Part shown: in pieces, positions 35,686 to 45,078 of the stretch | Layout: the number at the start of each line of letters is the position of its first letter | How positions within the stretch are numbered: position 1 is the stretch's first letter | Assembly: GCA_003224085.1 (NCBI GenBank) | Contig: QHYK01000098.1 | Location: 1-58,161, forward strand | Reading direction: 5' to 3' | Source of the DNA: Acidobacteriota bacterium | GTDB taxonomy: Bacteria; Acidobacteriota; Terriglobia; Acidiferrales; UBA7541 | DNA: 58,161 nt | Notes under the pieces: generated by a model | What the model was told of the DNA's origin: nothing | Seen by the model: only the letters and a program-made list of their open reading frames with translations | Database searches by the model: none | Position numbers and translations under genes: made by a program

Positions 35686-36486
35686 TTGGAAAGTGAACGG
35701 CAACAGAGATTAGACTCTGCAAGGAGGCAGGGGGGCCGGAACTGGTGGCTGGTGGCGGCGTCGATTCTGGTGATGGCCTCGATTCCGACAGCCAGAGCTA
35801 TTGCCGGGCCCATGCCGGGCGGTCGGGCCAGGAGCACGGTCGCGCGAGCGTCGCTCGGGGGGCGCCCGATTCCAAGTCCTGATGTAAAGCTGACACTTCG
35901 GGTCTACAACTACGTCCCAATCGATCGCGTGACGCTGTCCCGGGCAGAGAAAGTGACCGACGCAATTCTTAAAGACGCAGGCATAGAAATCATCTGGATG
36001 GACTGTACTCCGCTACAAGGACAACTTCTTCCGTGCCCTGCGTGCCCATCGGACATGGGAACAAGCGACCTGGTGGTGAGACTTCTTCCGCGCCGCATGG
36101 CCATGAAATTGACGACCCCGAATGAACCGTTAGGTCTTGCTCAACAGTGCCCCGAGACGGAGCCGGCATGCGAGTTAACCGTCTTTTATTTCCGAGTCGA
36201 CGAACTGGCGGGCGAAGAACATCGGCCAGAGCTCATTCTGGGACAGGTGATCGCGCACGAGGTGGCGCATGTTCTGATTGGGCCGGGCCATTCTGAGGAA
36301 GGAATCATGCGGCGGGAATGGTCGCGAGAGGAATTGCGGCGCATGTCGCTGGGACTTCAGTTGGGTTTCACCGGCGAGCAATCCCGGCGGCTCCAGGACG
36401 CAGTTCTGCGGCGGATGAAACTGCCGATGCCGAAGAGTTCAACGCGAACGGATTTCGTTGGCGGACAATCAAGAGCGTGTGAGTGA
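35686..36486 (+). CDS. Secreted metzincin-like zinc metalloprotease
   Basis: 266 residues. The start is TTG at 35686 with GAGG five bases upstream; no ATG lies before the signal segment (WWLVAASILVMASIPTARA). The zinc motif is AHEVAHVLIGPGHSEEGIM (from about residue 190): HExxH, a third histidine and a following methionine as in metzincins, but with one residue more than the classical HExxHxxGxxH spacing. Two CxxC-like cysteine groups (CTPLQGQLLPCPACP) may form disulphides. Related small exported proteins are frequent in Acidobacteriota; the substrate is unknown. Confidence 0.65.
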   Translation: MESERQQRLDSARRQGGRNWWLVAASILVMASIPTARAIAGPMPGGRARSTVARASLGGRPIPSPDVKLTLRVYNYVPIDRVTLSRAEKVTDAILKDAGIEIIWMDCTPLQGQLLPCPACPSDMGTSDLVVRLLPRRMAMKLTTPNEPLGLAQQCPETEPACELTVFYFRVDELAGEEHRPELILGQVIAHEVAHVLIGPGHSEEGIMRREWSREELRRMSLGLQLGFTGEQSRRLQDAVLRRMKLPMPKSSTRTDFVGGQSRACE

Positions 36487-36510
36487 GCGGCCCACGGCTT
36501 GCACTCCGGA

Positions 36511-36566
36511 AAATAGAAATTGGAAAAGGGAAAAGGGAAAATGGAAATTCGAGGCAGAAAGCTGAA
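36511..36566 (+). repeat. Purine-rich dispersed intergenic repeat, copy 1
   Basis: Within the gap 36487-36859, AGAAATTGGAAAAGGGAAA (36515-36533), then AAATTCGAGG and GAAAGCTGAA, recur in the same order at 52882-52937. The remainder of this gap contains no gene that I recognise. Confidence 0.6.
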
Positions 36567-36859
36567 ACAAGAGCAGAAGTTGTTGCTGCATGCATGGATT
36601 GGCGGGATGCATGGAGCGGATGAATTCTTTTCGTTGGACTTGCGGTAGCGAGTTTGCGAGAGTCGATGTGTATTCATAAACGTTTGCCACGACGCAACGT
36701 GTAACGGGAACCTTGCTGTTCTTCAAGAAGCCCCGACCCGCCTGCCGGTAGAAGCGGTGGTTTTGGACCACATGATCGGAAACAGAGAAAGCAGCGCTGC
36801 GAGCGCACAAAGCGCCAGGGGCGAGCCGTAAAAAAAAACGATAAGAAAAGGAGAAGGAG

Positions 36860-37366
36860 ATGCACAATCTATTGAGTAAATCGATTTATCACAGCAGTTT
36901 GGCGAAGGCGGCGCTGCTGGCGGCCATGGCTCTTTGCGGTGCCACGACTCCGGCCCAGGCGCAAGAGGAGGTGAGCGGCAAATTCACTTTGCAGGGAAAT
37001 GCGCGCCTGGGAGACAAAATTCTTGCGCCGGGTTCCTACCTGTTCACGATCGAGCCTGCAAGTTCAGCGCAGGCGTTGGGCGCGATTCCGGCGGCAGGCA
37101 CACCAGTGGTGTTCATCGTACGTCCAGAAAAACTGGCGGGCCCGACTACCGTTGTATTCGCGATGGCTTCGAGAACCGAGAAGGCGCTGGATGCTAGCCA
37201 GCTCGTTCTAGCGACGGGGAAGAAAGAAGCCACCATGCAGTCCATGTACTTGAACGGACAGAAACTCCTGGTCGAGTTCGACTGGATGGGCGGCAAGGAC
37301 AAGACTGTGATGCTGGCTCAGGCGGCGCGGCGGCAAGGAGGCGCTTCCTCGAAGGCAACGGATTGA
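36860..37366 (+). CDS. Small secreted protein of unknown function
   Basis: 168 residues with a clear signal peptide (about 1-35, ending AQAQ). The mature part has a beta-sandwich-like pattern (VSGKFTLQGNARLGDKILAP, GSYLFTIEP, VVFIVRPEKLAGPTTVVFAM). Similar short proteins with GDKTLPAGSY-type cores are common exported proteins of Acidobacteriota. AAGGAGAAGGAG before the ATG is a very strong ribosome site, and a strong terminator follows, so it is probably highly expressed as a single gene. No function is assigned. Confidence 0.65.
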   Translation: MHNLLSKSIYHSSLAKAALLAAMALCGATTPAQAQEEVSGKFTLQGNARLGDKILAPGSYLFTIEPASSAQALGAIPAAGTPVVFIVRPEKLAGPTTVVFAMASRTEKALDASQLVLATGKKEATMQSMYLNGQKLLVEFDWMGGKDKTVMLAQAARRQGGASSKATD

Positions 37367-37404
37367 TTTAGCTGAACGGCGAAGTCGAAAAGCAGATTCC
37401 TCCG

Positions 37405-37434
37405 CCTCGGGCTGCGGAAGACCGCAGCCCGAGG
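37405..37434 (+). terminator. Strong 13-bp hairpin terminator
   Basis: CCTCGGGCTGCGG (37405-37417) pairs perfectly with CCGCAGCCCGAGG (37422-37434) around an AAGA loop. It follows the small secreted protein by 38 bases. The downstream run is only CCCTT, so it could also act as an RNA 3'-end stabiliser. Confidence 0.6.
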
Positions 37435-37603
37435 GCCCTTCGGCTTCGCTCAGGGCAAGCGGGATGACAGGTTAGGGTGGGTGACTTTGATGCTGCGGCG
37501 CGGACCGTCCCAGCAGCCCGTCTCGCAGATTCGTCCAGTTTTGATGCGGCGGCGGGAAAATTTCGATTGGACGCGCTCGCCGCGCGCCTGTACTTTTGAA
37601 GAT

Positions 37604-38338
37604 ATGAACTGCGATAGCGAAACGATTCCGGTGGAATACCACGAAGTAGAAGTATTGCATGAGATCGGAAGCCGTATCGCGGCGGCCGATCCGTTGCCTG
37701 AAGTGTGGGGACGAGTTGTGGAGATTATTTCGGCCGTAGTGGAGACGGATTCCTGTTTTGTTTATGTTCTGGAGGAAGATGAACTGGTTCTGAGGGCGTC
37801 CAAGAACCCACATGCGGAAGCGGTGGACCGGCCAAAGCTGCGGGTGGGGCAGGGAATCACCAGTTGGGTCGCGGAGCACAAAACGCCCGTGGCCATAGCA
37901 CGCAACGCCTTTCAAGATCCGCGCTTCCGGTCGTTCAACGAATTGCCCGAGGAACTTTTCCAGGCGTTCCTGTCTGTGCCGGTGTATACGCGGGAAAAGC
38001 TTGTGGGCATGATCAATCTGCAACACCGGCAGGCCCACGAGTACAGCCATCGCGAAATCCACTTGATTTCGACGATTGGATTTCTTGTTGGGGCAGAGAT
38101 TGAAAGGGCGCGGCTGGAAGTGGAGAAGCTGGAGCTTTCCGAACAGTTGGAAACGCGGAAGGTCATTGAGCGGGCGAAGGGAATTCTGCAACGCGACCTG
38201 CAGATGAGCGAACAAGAGGCCTATGCCACGTTGCAGCGGCAGAGCCGGCAGCGGCGCAAGTCCATGAAAGAGGTTGCCGGAGCGATTATTCTCAGTGACG
38301 AGGTCAAACGCGTTCCGACAAAGCCGGCAGCGGGCTAG
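37604..38338 (+). CDS. GAF-ANTAR transcription antitermination regulator
   Basis: 244 residues from the ATG at 37604; an in-frame GTG at 37481 would add 41 residues but these do not match the family. A GAF sensor domain (about 20-165; DSCFVYVLEEDELVLRASKN, GQGITSWVAEHKTPVAI, FLSVPVYTREKLVGMINLQH) is followed by an ANTAR RNA-binding helix bundle (KVIERAKGILQRDLQMSEQE, AYATLQRQSRQRRKSMKEVA). ANTAR proteins bind paired RNA hairpins and prevent termination. The GAF ligand is unknown. No histidine kinase is adjacent, so the protein probably responds to a small molecule directly. I did not find a paired-hairpin target nearby. Confidence 0.85.
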   Translation: MNCDSETIPVEYHEVEVLHEIGSRIAAADPLPEVWGRVVEIISAVVETDSCFVYVLEEDELVLRASKNPHAEAVDRPKLRVGQGITSWVAEHKTPVAIARNAFQDPRFRSFNELPEELFQAFLSVPVYTREKLVGMINLQHRQAHEYSHREIHLISTIGFLVGAEIERARLEVEKLELSEQLETRKVIERAKGILQRDLQMSEQEAYATLQRQSRQRRKSMKEVAGAIILSDEVKRVPTKPAAG

Positions 38339-38628
38339 GTTTTTGCGTAGCCGGCAAGTCCGTGAGTCGTTGGCCGCCTTGCGCGCGGTTTTTTCTTCGC
38401 ATTACTGTGGATTCGTCTGGATTTCTCTCCCCTTTAAGGCCGCAAACGGTTCCTTTTTAAGGTGACCAATCCGATTGTGCATCGTCTTAGTCTTTAGCCA
38501 GCCTGGCCGGTTCCGGAACAAAAGGCTGAATATCACGTATTCACGCATGAAGATGACGGGATGCCCTGGATGATGGATGATGGCCCCAACAGGAGAACCG
38601 CCGGCAAATTCTGAACGCAGGTGTTTTC

Positions 38629-41184
38629 ATGAGTTTCAACCATTGGGTGGGGACGGTGATTGGGGATTTTAAGTATGCCCTGCGCACGCTGCGGAGGAGC
38701 CCGGGTTTTGTGGCTGTGGCGGCGATGACGCTGGCTCTGGGGATCGGGGCGAATACTGCGATTTTTTCCCTGTTGGATCAAATTTTGTTGCGGCTCCTGC
38801 CAGTGAAGAATCCTCAGCAACTGGTGCTGCTGACGATGCGAGGGCACCACTATGGGAACAATTGGGGTGGCAATGCCATTTCGCACCCGATGTTCCGCGA
38901 TTTTCAGGCGCACAACGAGGTGTTTTCGGGAGTGTTTTGCCGCTTCCCGAATCCCGTGAGCCTGACGTTCGGCGGGCAGTCGGAGCGGGTGAATTCGGAA
39001 CTTGTTTCAGGAACGTACTTCAGCGTTCTTGGAGTAAAGACGGTCCTGGGGCGCGCGTTCACACCGGAGGACGATCGCGTTCCATTGGGGCATCCGCTGG
39101 TGATGCTGACCTATGACTATTGGAGGCAGCGGTTTGGGGGCGATCCTGAAATTGTAGGCAAGAGCTTGCTTGTGAACGGACATAGCATGACCGTGGCCGG
39201 TGTGGTGCAGCAAGGTTTTGACGGTGTTGAGCTTGGCTACAACACAAAAATCTTTATTCCGATCATGATGCAGGAACAAGTCCTTGTGGTGCCCGTGAAA
39301 ATGCTGACGGACCGGCGTAGCCGCTGGGTGAACGCGTTTGGCCGTCTGAAACCGGGCGTGTCCATCACGCAGGCCAAGGCCTCGTTGCAGCCTTTCATGC
39401 ACTCGATGCTCGAAATGGAAGTGAAGGAAGCGGCGTTCAGTCACGCTTCGGCTTATGATCGCGAGCAGTTTCTGAAATGCTGGATTGACGTTTTGCCGGG
39501 TTCGCAGGGGCGGTCGTATACACGGCGGGAACTCTCGACGCCGCTGTGGGTGCTGATGGCGACGACGGGCATGGTGCTGCTGATTGCCTGTGCGAACCTG
39601 GCGAATCTTCTGCTGGCGCGAGCCACCGGCAGACAGAAAGAGATTGCGGTGCGGCTGTCGATTGGCGCGAGCCGTGGGCGCATTGTTTCGCAGTTATTGA
39701 CGGAAACGCTTTCGCTGTCGGCGTTGGGCGGACTAGTGGGGCTGGCCCTGGCTTTCTGGGCAGACAAGGCGCTGATGAGGGTTTACCTGCCGGCGGACTC
39801 GACGGACCTGAATATTTCGACGCTGCCGGATTTTCGGATTCTGGCTTTTACGTTGGGCGTAACGATTGTGACGGGCATCCTCTTTGGTCTTGTGCCGGCT
39901 TTGCAGACCACGCGGCCGGATGTGGGGCGCGTTCTGAAGGATGAAGCGGGGGCGGTGGTCGGCGGCGGGCACGCGGGATTAAGGAAAACGCTGGTGGTCG
40001 CGCAGGTGGCGCTTTCGCTGTTACTGCTGATTGGGGCGGGTTTGTTTTTGCGCAGCTTGAAAAACTTGAGCAACGTCGGCCCGGGCTTTCCCGCGGAGCG
40101 ACTGGTGGGCTTCCATATCGATCCTTCGCTGGGCGGCTACACTCCCGAAAGGATGAAAATTTATTACCAGCAGCTGACGGACGCGCTGAGTTCGATTCCT
40201 GGAGTGCAATCGGTGGGGCTGGCGGGGGTGCGCATTCTGGAGAACAACGAGTGGGACAGCAGCATGACGGTGGAACGGTACACGCCGGCGAAACCGGAAG
40301 ACCGGCCACAGCCGTACATGAATATAATCAGCCCCGGATATTTTGCCACGCTGGGCGTGCCGATTGTTGCGGGACGCGACTTCCGGGTGACAGATGATCG
40401 CGAAATCAAAAAAGGACCGGAGGAAGATGACTGGACGCCTACGACGGTTATGATCAACGAGAAGTTCGCGAAGAAGTTTTTTCCGGGAAGAAATCCCATA
40501 GGCATGCACATCGGTTTTGGAAGCGATCCGGGAACGCGCACGGACATGGAAGTCATCGGCGTGGTGAAGGACATCAAGTACACGAATTTGCGGGATGAGA
40601 TTCCGGAGCAGGCGTACATTCCGTACATGGGGAGCCACTTCCTGAGCAGCATGACGGTGTACCTGCGGACGGAAGTGGATCCGAGCTTACTCATGCCGAC
40701 GGTGCGGCAGAAAGTTCGTGAGCTGGACGCAAATCTTCCGATTTATGGGCTGCGGTCGACCGAGACGCAGATCAGCAATTCGCTGTCGACGGAGCGCATG
40801 ATTGCGAGCCTCTCGACGGTGTTTGGTTTTCTGGCGACGCTGCTGGCGGTGATTGGGTTGTATGGCGTGATGTCGTACACGGTTGCGCAGCGAACGCGCG
40901 AGATTGGGATTCGCATGGCGCTGGGCGCGGAGCAGGGGAACGTTGTGTGGATGGTGATGCGCGAAGTGCTGCGGCTGATTGGCATCGGCGTGGTGGCGGG
41001 GATACCGGCGGCGCTGGTGCTGACGCAAGTGGTGCAGAGCCAGCTTTTTGGGTTGACGGGGCATGATCCGCGAACGCTGGCCTTTGCCACGGTGGCGCTC
41101 ACGGTGGTGGCCTGCGCGGCGGGGTATATTCCGGCGCTGCGCGCGAGCCGGCTGGATCCGATGAAAGCGCTGCGGTATGAGTGA
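38629..41184 (+). CDS. FtsX/MacB-type ABC permease (acidobacterial duplicated family)
   Basis: 851 residues. An N-terminal amphipathic segment (FKYALRTLRRSPGFVAVAAM) leads to the first helix and a large periplasmic MacB_PCD domain, then an FtsX domain (LLIACANLANLLLARATGRQ, REIGIRMALGAEQGN in the second copy), a second periplasmic domain and a second FtsX domain with four helices. This duplicated layout, with no fused or adjacent ATPase, is characteristic of the large permease family of Acidobacteriota. The partner ATPase must lie elsewhere. Probable role: mechanotransmission-type export or envelope remodelling. The ATG follows GCAGGTG. Confidence 0.85.
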   Translation: MSFNHWVGTVIGDFKYALRTLRRSPGFVAVAAMTLALGIGANTAIFSLLDQILLRLLPVKNPQQLVLLTMRGHHYGNNWGGNAISHPMFRDFQAHNEVFSGVFCRFPNPVSLTFGGQSERVNSELVSGTYFSVLGVKTVLGRAFTPEDDRVPLGHPLVMLTYDYWRQRFGGDPEIVGKSLLVNGHSMTVAGVVQQGFDGVELGYNTKIFIPIMMQEQVLVVPVKMLTDRRSRWVNAFGRLKPGVSITQAKASLQPFMHSMLEMEVKEAAFSHASAYDREQFLKCWIDVLPGSQGRSYTRRELSTPLWVLMATTGMVLLIACANLANLLLARATGRQKEIAVRLSIGASRGRIVSQLLTETLSLSALGGLVGLALAFWADKALMRVYLPADSTDLNISTLPDFRILAFTLGVTIVTGILFGLVPALQTTRPDVGRVLKDEAGAVVGGGHAGLRKTLVVAQVALSLLLLIGAGLFLRSLKNLSNVGPGFPAERLVGFHIDPSLGGYTPERMKIYYQQLTDALSSIPGVQSVGLAGVRILENNEWDSSMTVERYTPAKPEDRPQPYMNIISPGYFATLGVPIVAGRDFRVTDDREIKKGPEEDDWTPTTVMINEKFAKKFFPGRNPIGMHIGFGSDPGTRTDMEVIGVVKDIKYTNLRDEIPEQAYIPYMGSHFLSSMTVYLRTEVDPSLLMPTVRQKVRELDANLPIYGLRSTETQISNSLSTERMIASLSTVFGFLATLLAVIGLYGVMSYTVAQRTREIGIRMALGAEQGNVVWMVMREVLRLIGIGVVAGIPAALVLTQVVQSQLFGLTGHDPRTLAFATVALTVVACAAGYIPALRASRLDPMKALRYE

Positions 41185-41616
41185 GGCAAGGCAGAAAGCA
41201 GAAGGCCAGAACAATGGGGTGCACCCTTGGCGTGAGACACGAAACTAAGACAGTGAATCCGTTCGCTGCAAATGGGGGTGTCCAAGTTTGATCCGTTCGA
41301 TTCCGATTCCCCGCCGTAGCCACCACACCGCGAGCTTGCTCAAATCCATTTTCGCGAGACTCCCACTTCATTTGAATACCGTGGCTCTGCGGGGCAAGCC
41401 GAGTCCACGAAACGAACCAGGCTGCTATTCGCTCTTGCCAGAGGCGACGGATGAATGGTAAAGAAGTCAGCAATGTTTCGCACGACCGACGGCTTCACTT
41501 GAGCAGCCCGCTGACCGCGGGTCGCGCTGGCATTTCGCTTCTTAAAGGGGTTTTTTAACCGAACGCCTTACCCTTAACTACGCCGAACGCAGCTGTTCGG
41601 AGAAAGGTCTCCCCCC
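41185..41616. other. Intergenic stretch
   Basis: No gene is recognised in these 430 bases. The first 25 bases (GGCAAGGCAGAAAGCAGAAG) resemble the purine-rich repeat at 52696-52935. Just before the next gene, GGAGAAAGGTCTCC contains a short inverted repeat and the likely ribosome site. Confidence 0.45.
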
Positions 41617-42636
41617 ATGAATCATCTCAGAAGCCGGGTTCTATTTTTCGGAATGGTTCTCCTTTCCAGTTTTTCGGCCGGCGCGCTTTCCTGCGCTGCT
41701 CAGAGTGACGCAGCAGTGCGCCGCTTCGACTTCACCTACGTGACGAAGATTCCGGAGTCTCCCGCCGGGGCAGAAGCGTTGCGGCTTTGGATTCCTCTCC
41801 CGCGTTCGGATGAATACCAATCGATCGCCGATCTCAAGATCGAATCTCCGTTTCCCTACACAAAGCGTCGCGAGGCCGAATACGGCAACGAATACGTCTA
41901 CTTGCAGGTTCCACCAAGACCGGCCGGCCCAGCTTCAGAGATTCGCGTGCGTTTTCAGGTGACGCGGCGTGAGCATCGCGTTCGGCTGGTCATTAATGAG
42001 CACATCGCAGATCCGCCCGCGCCCGATTCCGCCGAACTCCCACGCTTCCTTCAAGCGGATCGCTTGGTGCCGATTCAGGGAGTGATTGCCGATCTCTCCG
42101 CCCAACAAACCAAAGGGATCGAGGAGCCGCTCGCAAAAGCCCGAGCCATCTACGACTACGTGGAAGCTACTATGCGCTATGACAAATCCGGCACGGGCTG
42201 GGGCAACGGCGATGCGATTTGGGCGTGCACGGCCAAACGCGGCAACTGCACCGATTTCCACTCCCTTTTCATTGGCATGCTCAGAGCCGCGGGAATTCCA
42301 GCGCGTTTCGAAATCGGGTTCCCTCTCCCGCCCGACCAACATGGAGGAACCATTCCCGGTTATCACTGCTGGGCGCAATTTTATTTACAGCCCTACGGAT
42401 GGATTCCCGTGGATGCCTCCGAAGCATGGAAGCATCCGGACAAGAAAAGCTACTTTTTCGGGGCTCACGACGACAATCGCGTGCAGTTCACGACCGGCCG
42501 CGACATCCGCCTCGATCCCGCGCCGGCGGGCCAGCCGCTCAACTACTTTATTTATCCTTACGCGGAGTTAGATGGAAAGCCGGTCGCTCTCCAGTCGGAG
42601 TTTTCGTTTCAGGACACAGTGCAAAACAGTAGGTGA
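41617..42636 (+). CDS. Secreted transglutaminase-like cysteine protease-fold protein
   Basis: 339 residues with a signal peptide (about 1-28, ending SCAAQ). The N-terminal half is a beta domain (YVTKIPESPAGAEALRLWIP). The transglutaminase core follows, with Cys in KRGNCTDFHSLFIG, His in GYHCWAQFYL and Asp in WIPVDASEA, a complete catalytic triad. Such bacterial proteins act as peptidases or cross-linkers in the periplasm. It converges on the aldehyde dehydrogenase gene with only 10 bases between the stop codons. Confidence 0.85.
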   Translation: MNHLRSRVLFFGMVLLSSFSAGALSCAAQSDAAVRRFDFTYVTKIPESPAGAEALRLWIPLPRSDEYQSIADLKIESPFPYTKRREAEYGNEYVYLQVPPRPAGPASEIRVRFQVTRREHRVRLVINEHIADPPAPDSAELPRFLQADRLVPIQGVIADLSAQQTKGIEEPLAKARAIYDYVEATMRYDKSGTGWGNGDAIWACTAKRGNCTDFHSLFIGMLRAAGIPARFEIGFPLPPDQHGGTIPGYHCWAQFYLQPYGWIPVDASEAWKHPDKKSYFFGAHDDNRVQFTTGRDIRLDPAPAGQPLNYFIYPYAELDGKPVALQSEFSFQDTVQNSR

Positions 42637-42646
42637 AAAGCTGCAA

Positions 42647-45028
42647 CTATTCGCCGTAGGGCACCCAAATGTTCTTTACTTGAACGGCATGGTCGAGGAA
42701 CCAGCGTCCTTCACCTTGTCTTGAGGCAAACCAGTCGATGGCGCGGCCTTCGCTGGTGAACACCTGTTTCAAATTTCCAACCGATAGAGTTTTTGCCAAC
42801 GCCGCGCTGGCCTCGTCGGCGAAACTCCAGATGGCGTCCACGTCATCGTGCTCGGCGAGTGTCTTTGACAGCTCCGCAGCCCGGCCCGTAACGATATTGA
42901 CCACGCCGCCGGGGAGATCGCTGGTGTCGAATATTTGATACAAGTCGCCGGTGATGAGCGGATATTTCTCCGAGGGAACCACAATCACGGTGTTGCCCGC
43001 GCAAATCGCTGGCATCACCAGCGAGAGAAAACCTAGCAGGGGCGCGTCCGCGGGACAAAGGATGCCGACCGTGCCGATGGGCTCCTTTATCGCCAGACTG
43101 ATGTTTCGGAAAGGCGGGTTGTGCACCGCGCCATCGAACTTATCGGCCCAGGCGGCATAAGAAAAAATGCGCTCGATGCCAAGGCGAACTTCCGTTTCGG
43201 CTTGTTTTTTTCCGACCACGGCCGACAGACGGTGCGCGACTTCTCGAGCGCGCTGCGAAAGATTCTCGGCGGTGTAATAGAGGACTTGCGCGCGATTGTG
43301 CGTGGTCGCTTTGCCCCAGCCTTCGGCTTTGCGCGCCGCCTCGACGGCGTTGCGGATGTCCTTGCGATTGCCGAGCGGCGCTTCGCCAAGCAAGCGGCCA
43401 TCCGCGGCGCGCACGGCCATGCTGTAGCCGGAATCGGGCCGCGCCTGCTTTCCGCCAATGTACAGCTTCACAGTGCGGTCGATCGGCGGCGTGTCTTCAT
43501 TCCCTGTTTCGGCCGGTTGCTCAATGGCTAGTGGCGTTGCGTGAATTGGAGGAGCTTGTTTGAACCAAACAGGTTCGAGGTATTCCAGCAAGCCTTCGCG
43601 CCCGCCCTCGCGGCCGAATCCGCTTTCGCGGTAGCCACCGAATCCGCAAGCCGCGTCGAAAAGATTCGTGCAATTCACCCAAACCACGCCGGCTTTCAAC
43701 TGGGCGGCAACATGCAATGCTACGTTGATGCTTTCGCTCCACACGCAGGCGGCCAGGCCGTACACCGTGTTGTTAGCCAGCTCGACCGCTTCTCGCGGGG
43801 TTCGAAACGTCATGGCCGCCAGCACAGGACCAAAAATCTCCTGTTGCGCAACAATCGAACTGGGGTGCACGTTGCTCAAAAGCGTCGGCGGAAAATACAG
43901 TCCGCGCGAAGGCACGGGAATGGACGGTTGCCAGCACGTCGCGCCTTCGGCTACGCCTTGATCTACCAGGCGCTGGATACGTTCCAACTGCACCGGCGCG
44001 ACAATTGCTCCGATGTCAATCGCTTTGTCCAGCGGCGGACCGATGCGCAGGGTGTTCATGCGGTCCTGAATCTTGCCGATTAATCTTTCCGCAATGCTCT
44101 CTTGCATCAGCAGGCGCGAGCCTGCGCAGCACACCTGGCCCTGATTGAACCAGATGCCGTCGACCAGTCCCTCGACCGCGCTGTCCAGATCCGCATCTTC
44201 AAAAATGATGAAAGGCGATTTGCCGCCGAGTTCGAGCGAAAGTTTTTTGTGGCTTTGCGCCGTGGCTTTGCGGATGGCCCGACCGACTTCCGTCGAACCC
44301 GTGAACGCAATCTTGTCGACATCGGGATGCCTCACGAGAAGTTCGCCCGTGCAGCCATCGCCGGTAACAATATTCACGACGCCGGCCGGCAGCCCAATTT
44401 CCTGGCAGATTTGCGCAAAAGCCAACGCCGTCAGTGGAGTGAATTCCGCAGGCTTCAGAACCACCGTGTTTCCCGTGGCAAGCGCTGGCGCGATTTTCCA
44501 CGCCAGCATCAGCAGCGGAAAATTCCACGGAATGATCTGACCCACCACGCCGCAAGCCGTATGGCCGGGAAATTCCTGCTCAAGAATCTGCGCCCAGCCC
44601 GCGTGATGATAGAGGTGCCGGGCCACAAGCGGAATATCAATGTCGCGGCTCTCGCGAATGGGCTTGCCGTTGTCCAGTGTTTCCAGCACGGCGAGCCAGC
44701 GCGAGTGTTTCTGCACTTGTCGTGCAAGCGCGTAAAGATAGCGCGCGCGTGCATGAGCAGTCAAAGCCTGCCAAGCTCGAAGCGCCGCCCGAGCCGCCTT
44801 CACTGCGCGATCCACATCCTCAGCCGAGCCTTGCGCGACCGTAGCCAGTTTCTCTCCGGTGGAAGGATCTGCTGTTTCAAAATAAGTTCCCGCCGCCGGT
44901 GCGCTCCACTCTCCGTTGATGAAATGTCCGAAGCGACGCTGATGCGCGTCGAGCCACGCCAAAGCTTCGCGCGGATCCTCCGCTGCGGGACCGTACTCCA
45001 TAGTCATGAATTTTTCGACGATGCTCAC
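42647..45028 (-). CDS. Two-domain aldehyde dehydrogenase (ALDH16-like)
   Basis: 793 residues: two aldehyde dehydrogenase domains in one chain. Domain 1 (about 30-490) keeps the catalytic glutamate in LELGGKSPF (about 264) and the cysteine in NQGQVCCAG (about 300). Domain 2 (about 520-790) has the NAD-domain pattern (GTVGILCPADAPLLGF) but no catalytic cysteine region, as in the ALDH16 family, where the second domain is thought to be structural. The start is GTG at 45028; an ATG seven codons later is possible. Last gene of the glpK operon, 50 bases after deoC. It could oxidise acetaldehyde released by DeoC, or another aldehyde. Confidence 0.85.
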   Translation of the reverse strand: MSIVEKFMTMEYGPAAEDPREALAWLDAHQRRFGHFINGEWSAPAAGTYFETADPSTGEKLATVAQGSAEDVDRAVKAARAALRAWQALTAHARARYLYALARQVQKHSRWLAVLETLDNGKPIRESRDIDIPLVARHLYHHAGWAQILEQEFPGHTACGVVGQIIPWNFPLLMLAWKIAPALATGNTVVLKPAEFTPLTALAFAQICQEIGLPAGVVNIVTGDGCTGELLVRHPDVDKIAFTGSTEVGRAIRKATAQSHKKLSLELGGKSPFIIFEDADLDSAVEGLVDGIWFNQGQVCCAGSRLLMQESIAERLIGKIQDRMNTLRIGPPLDKAIDIGAIVAPVQLERIQRLVDQGVAEGATCWQPSIPVPSRGLYFPPTLLSNVHPSSIVAQQEIFGPVLAAMTFRTPREAVELANNTVYGLAACVWSESINVALHVAAQLKAGVVWVNCTNLFDAACGFGGYRESGFGREGGREGLLEYLEPVWFKQAPPIHATPLAIEQPAETGNEDTPPIDRTVKLYIGGKQARPDSGYSMAVRAADGRLLGEAPLGNRKDIRNAVEAARKAEGWGKATTHNRAQVLYYTAENLSQRAREVAHRLSAVVGKKQAETEVRLGIERIFSYAAWADKFDGAVHNPPFRNISLAIKEPIGTVGILCPADAPLLGFLSLVMPAICAGNTVIVVPSEKYPLITGDLYQIFDTSDLPGGVVNIVTGRAAELSKTLAEHDDVDAIWSFADEASAALAKTLSVGNLKQVFTSEGRAIDWFASRQGEGRWFLDHAVQVKNIWVPYGE

Positions 45029-45078
45029 CGGCTTCTTCTCGCTTCTGCCATCCCACGAAAAAGATTCTCAGATCTCGC

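Noticed and set aside
37405-37434. Hairpin considered as an ANTAR target for the downstream regulator
   Set aside because: Its loop is four bases (AAGA) and there is only one hairpin, whereas ANTAR targets are paired hairpins with six-base loops.
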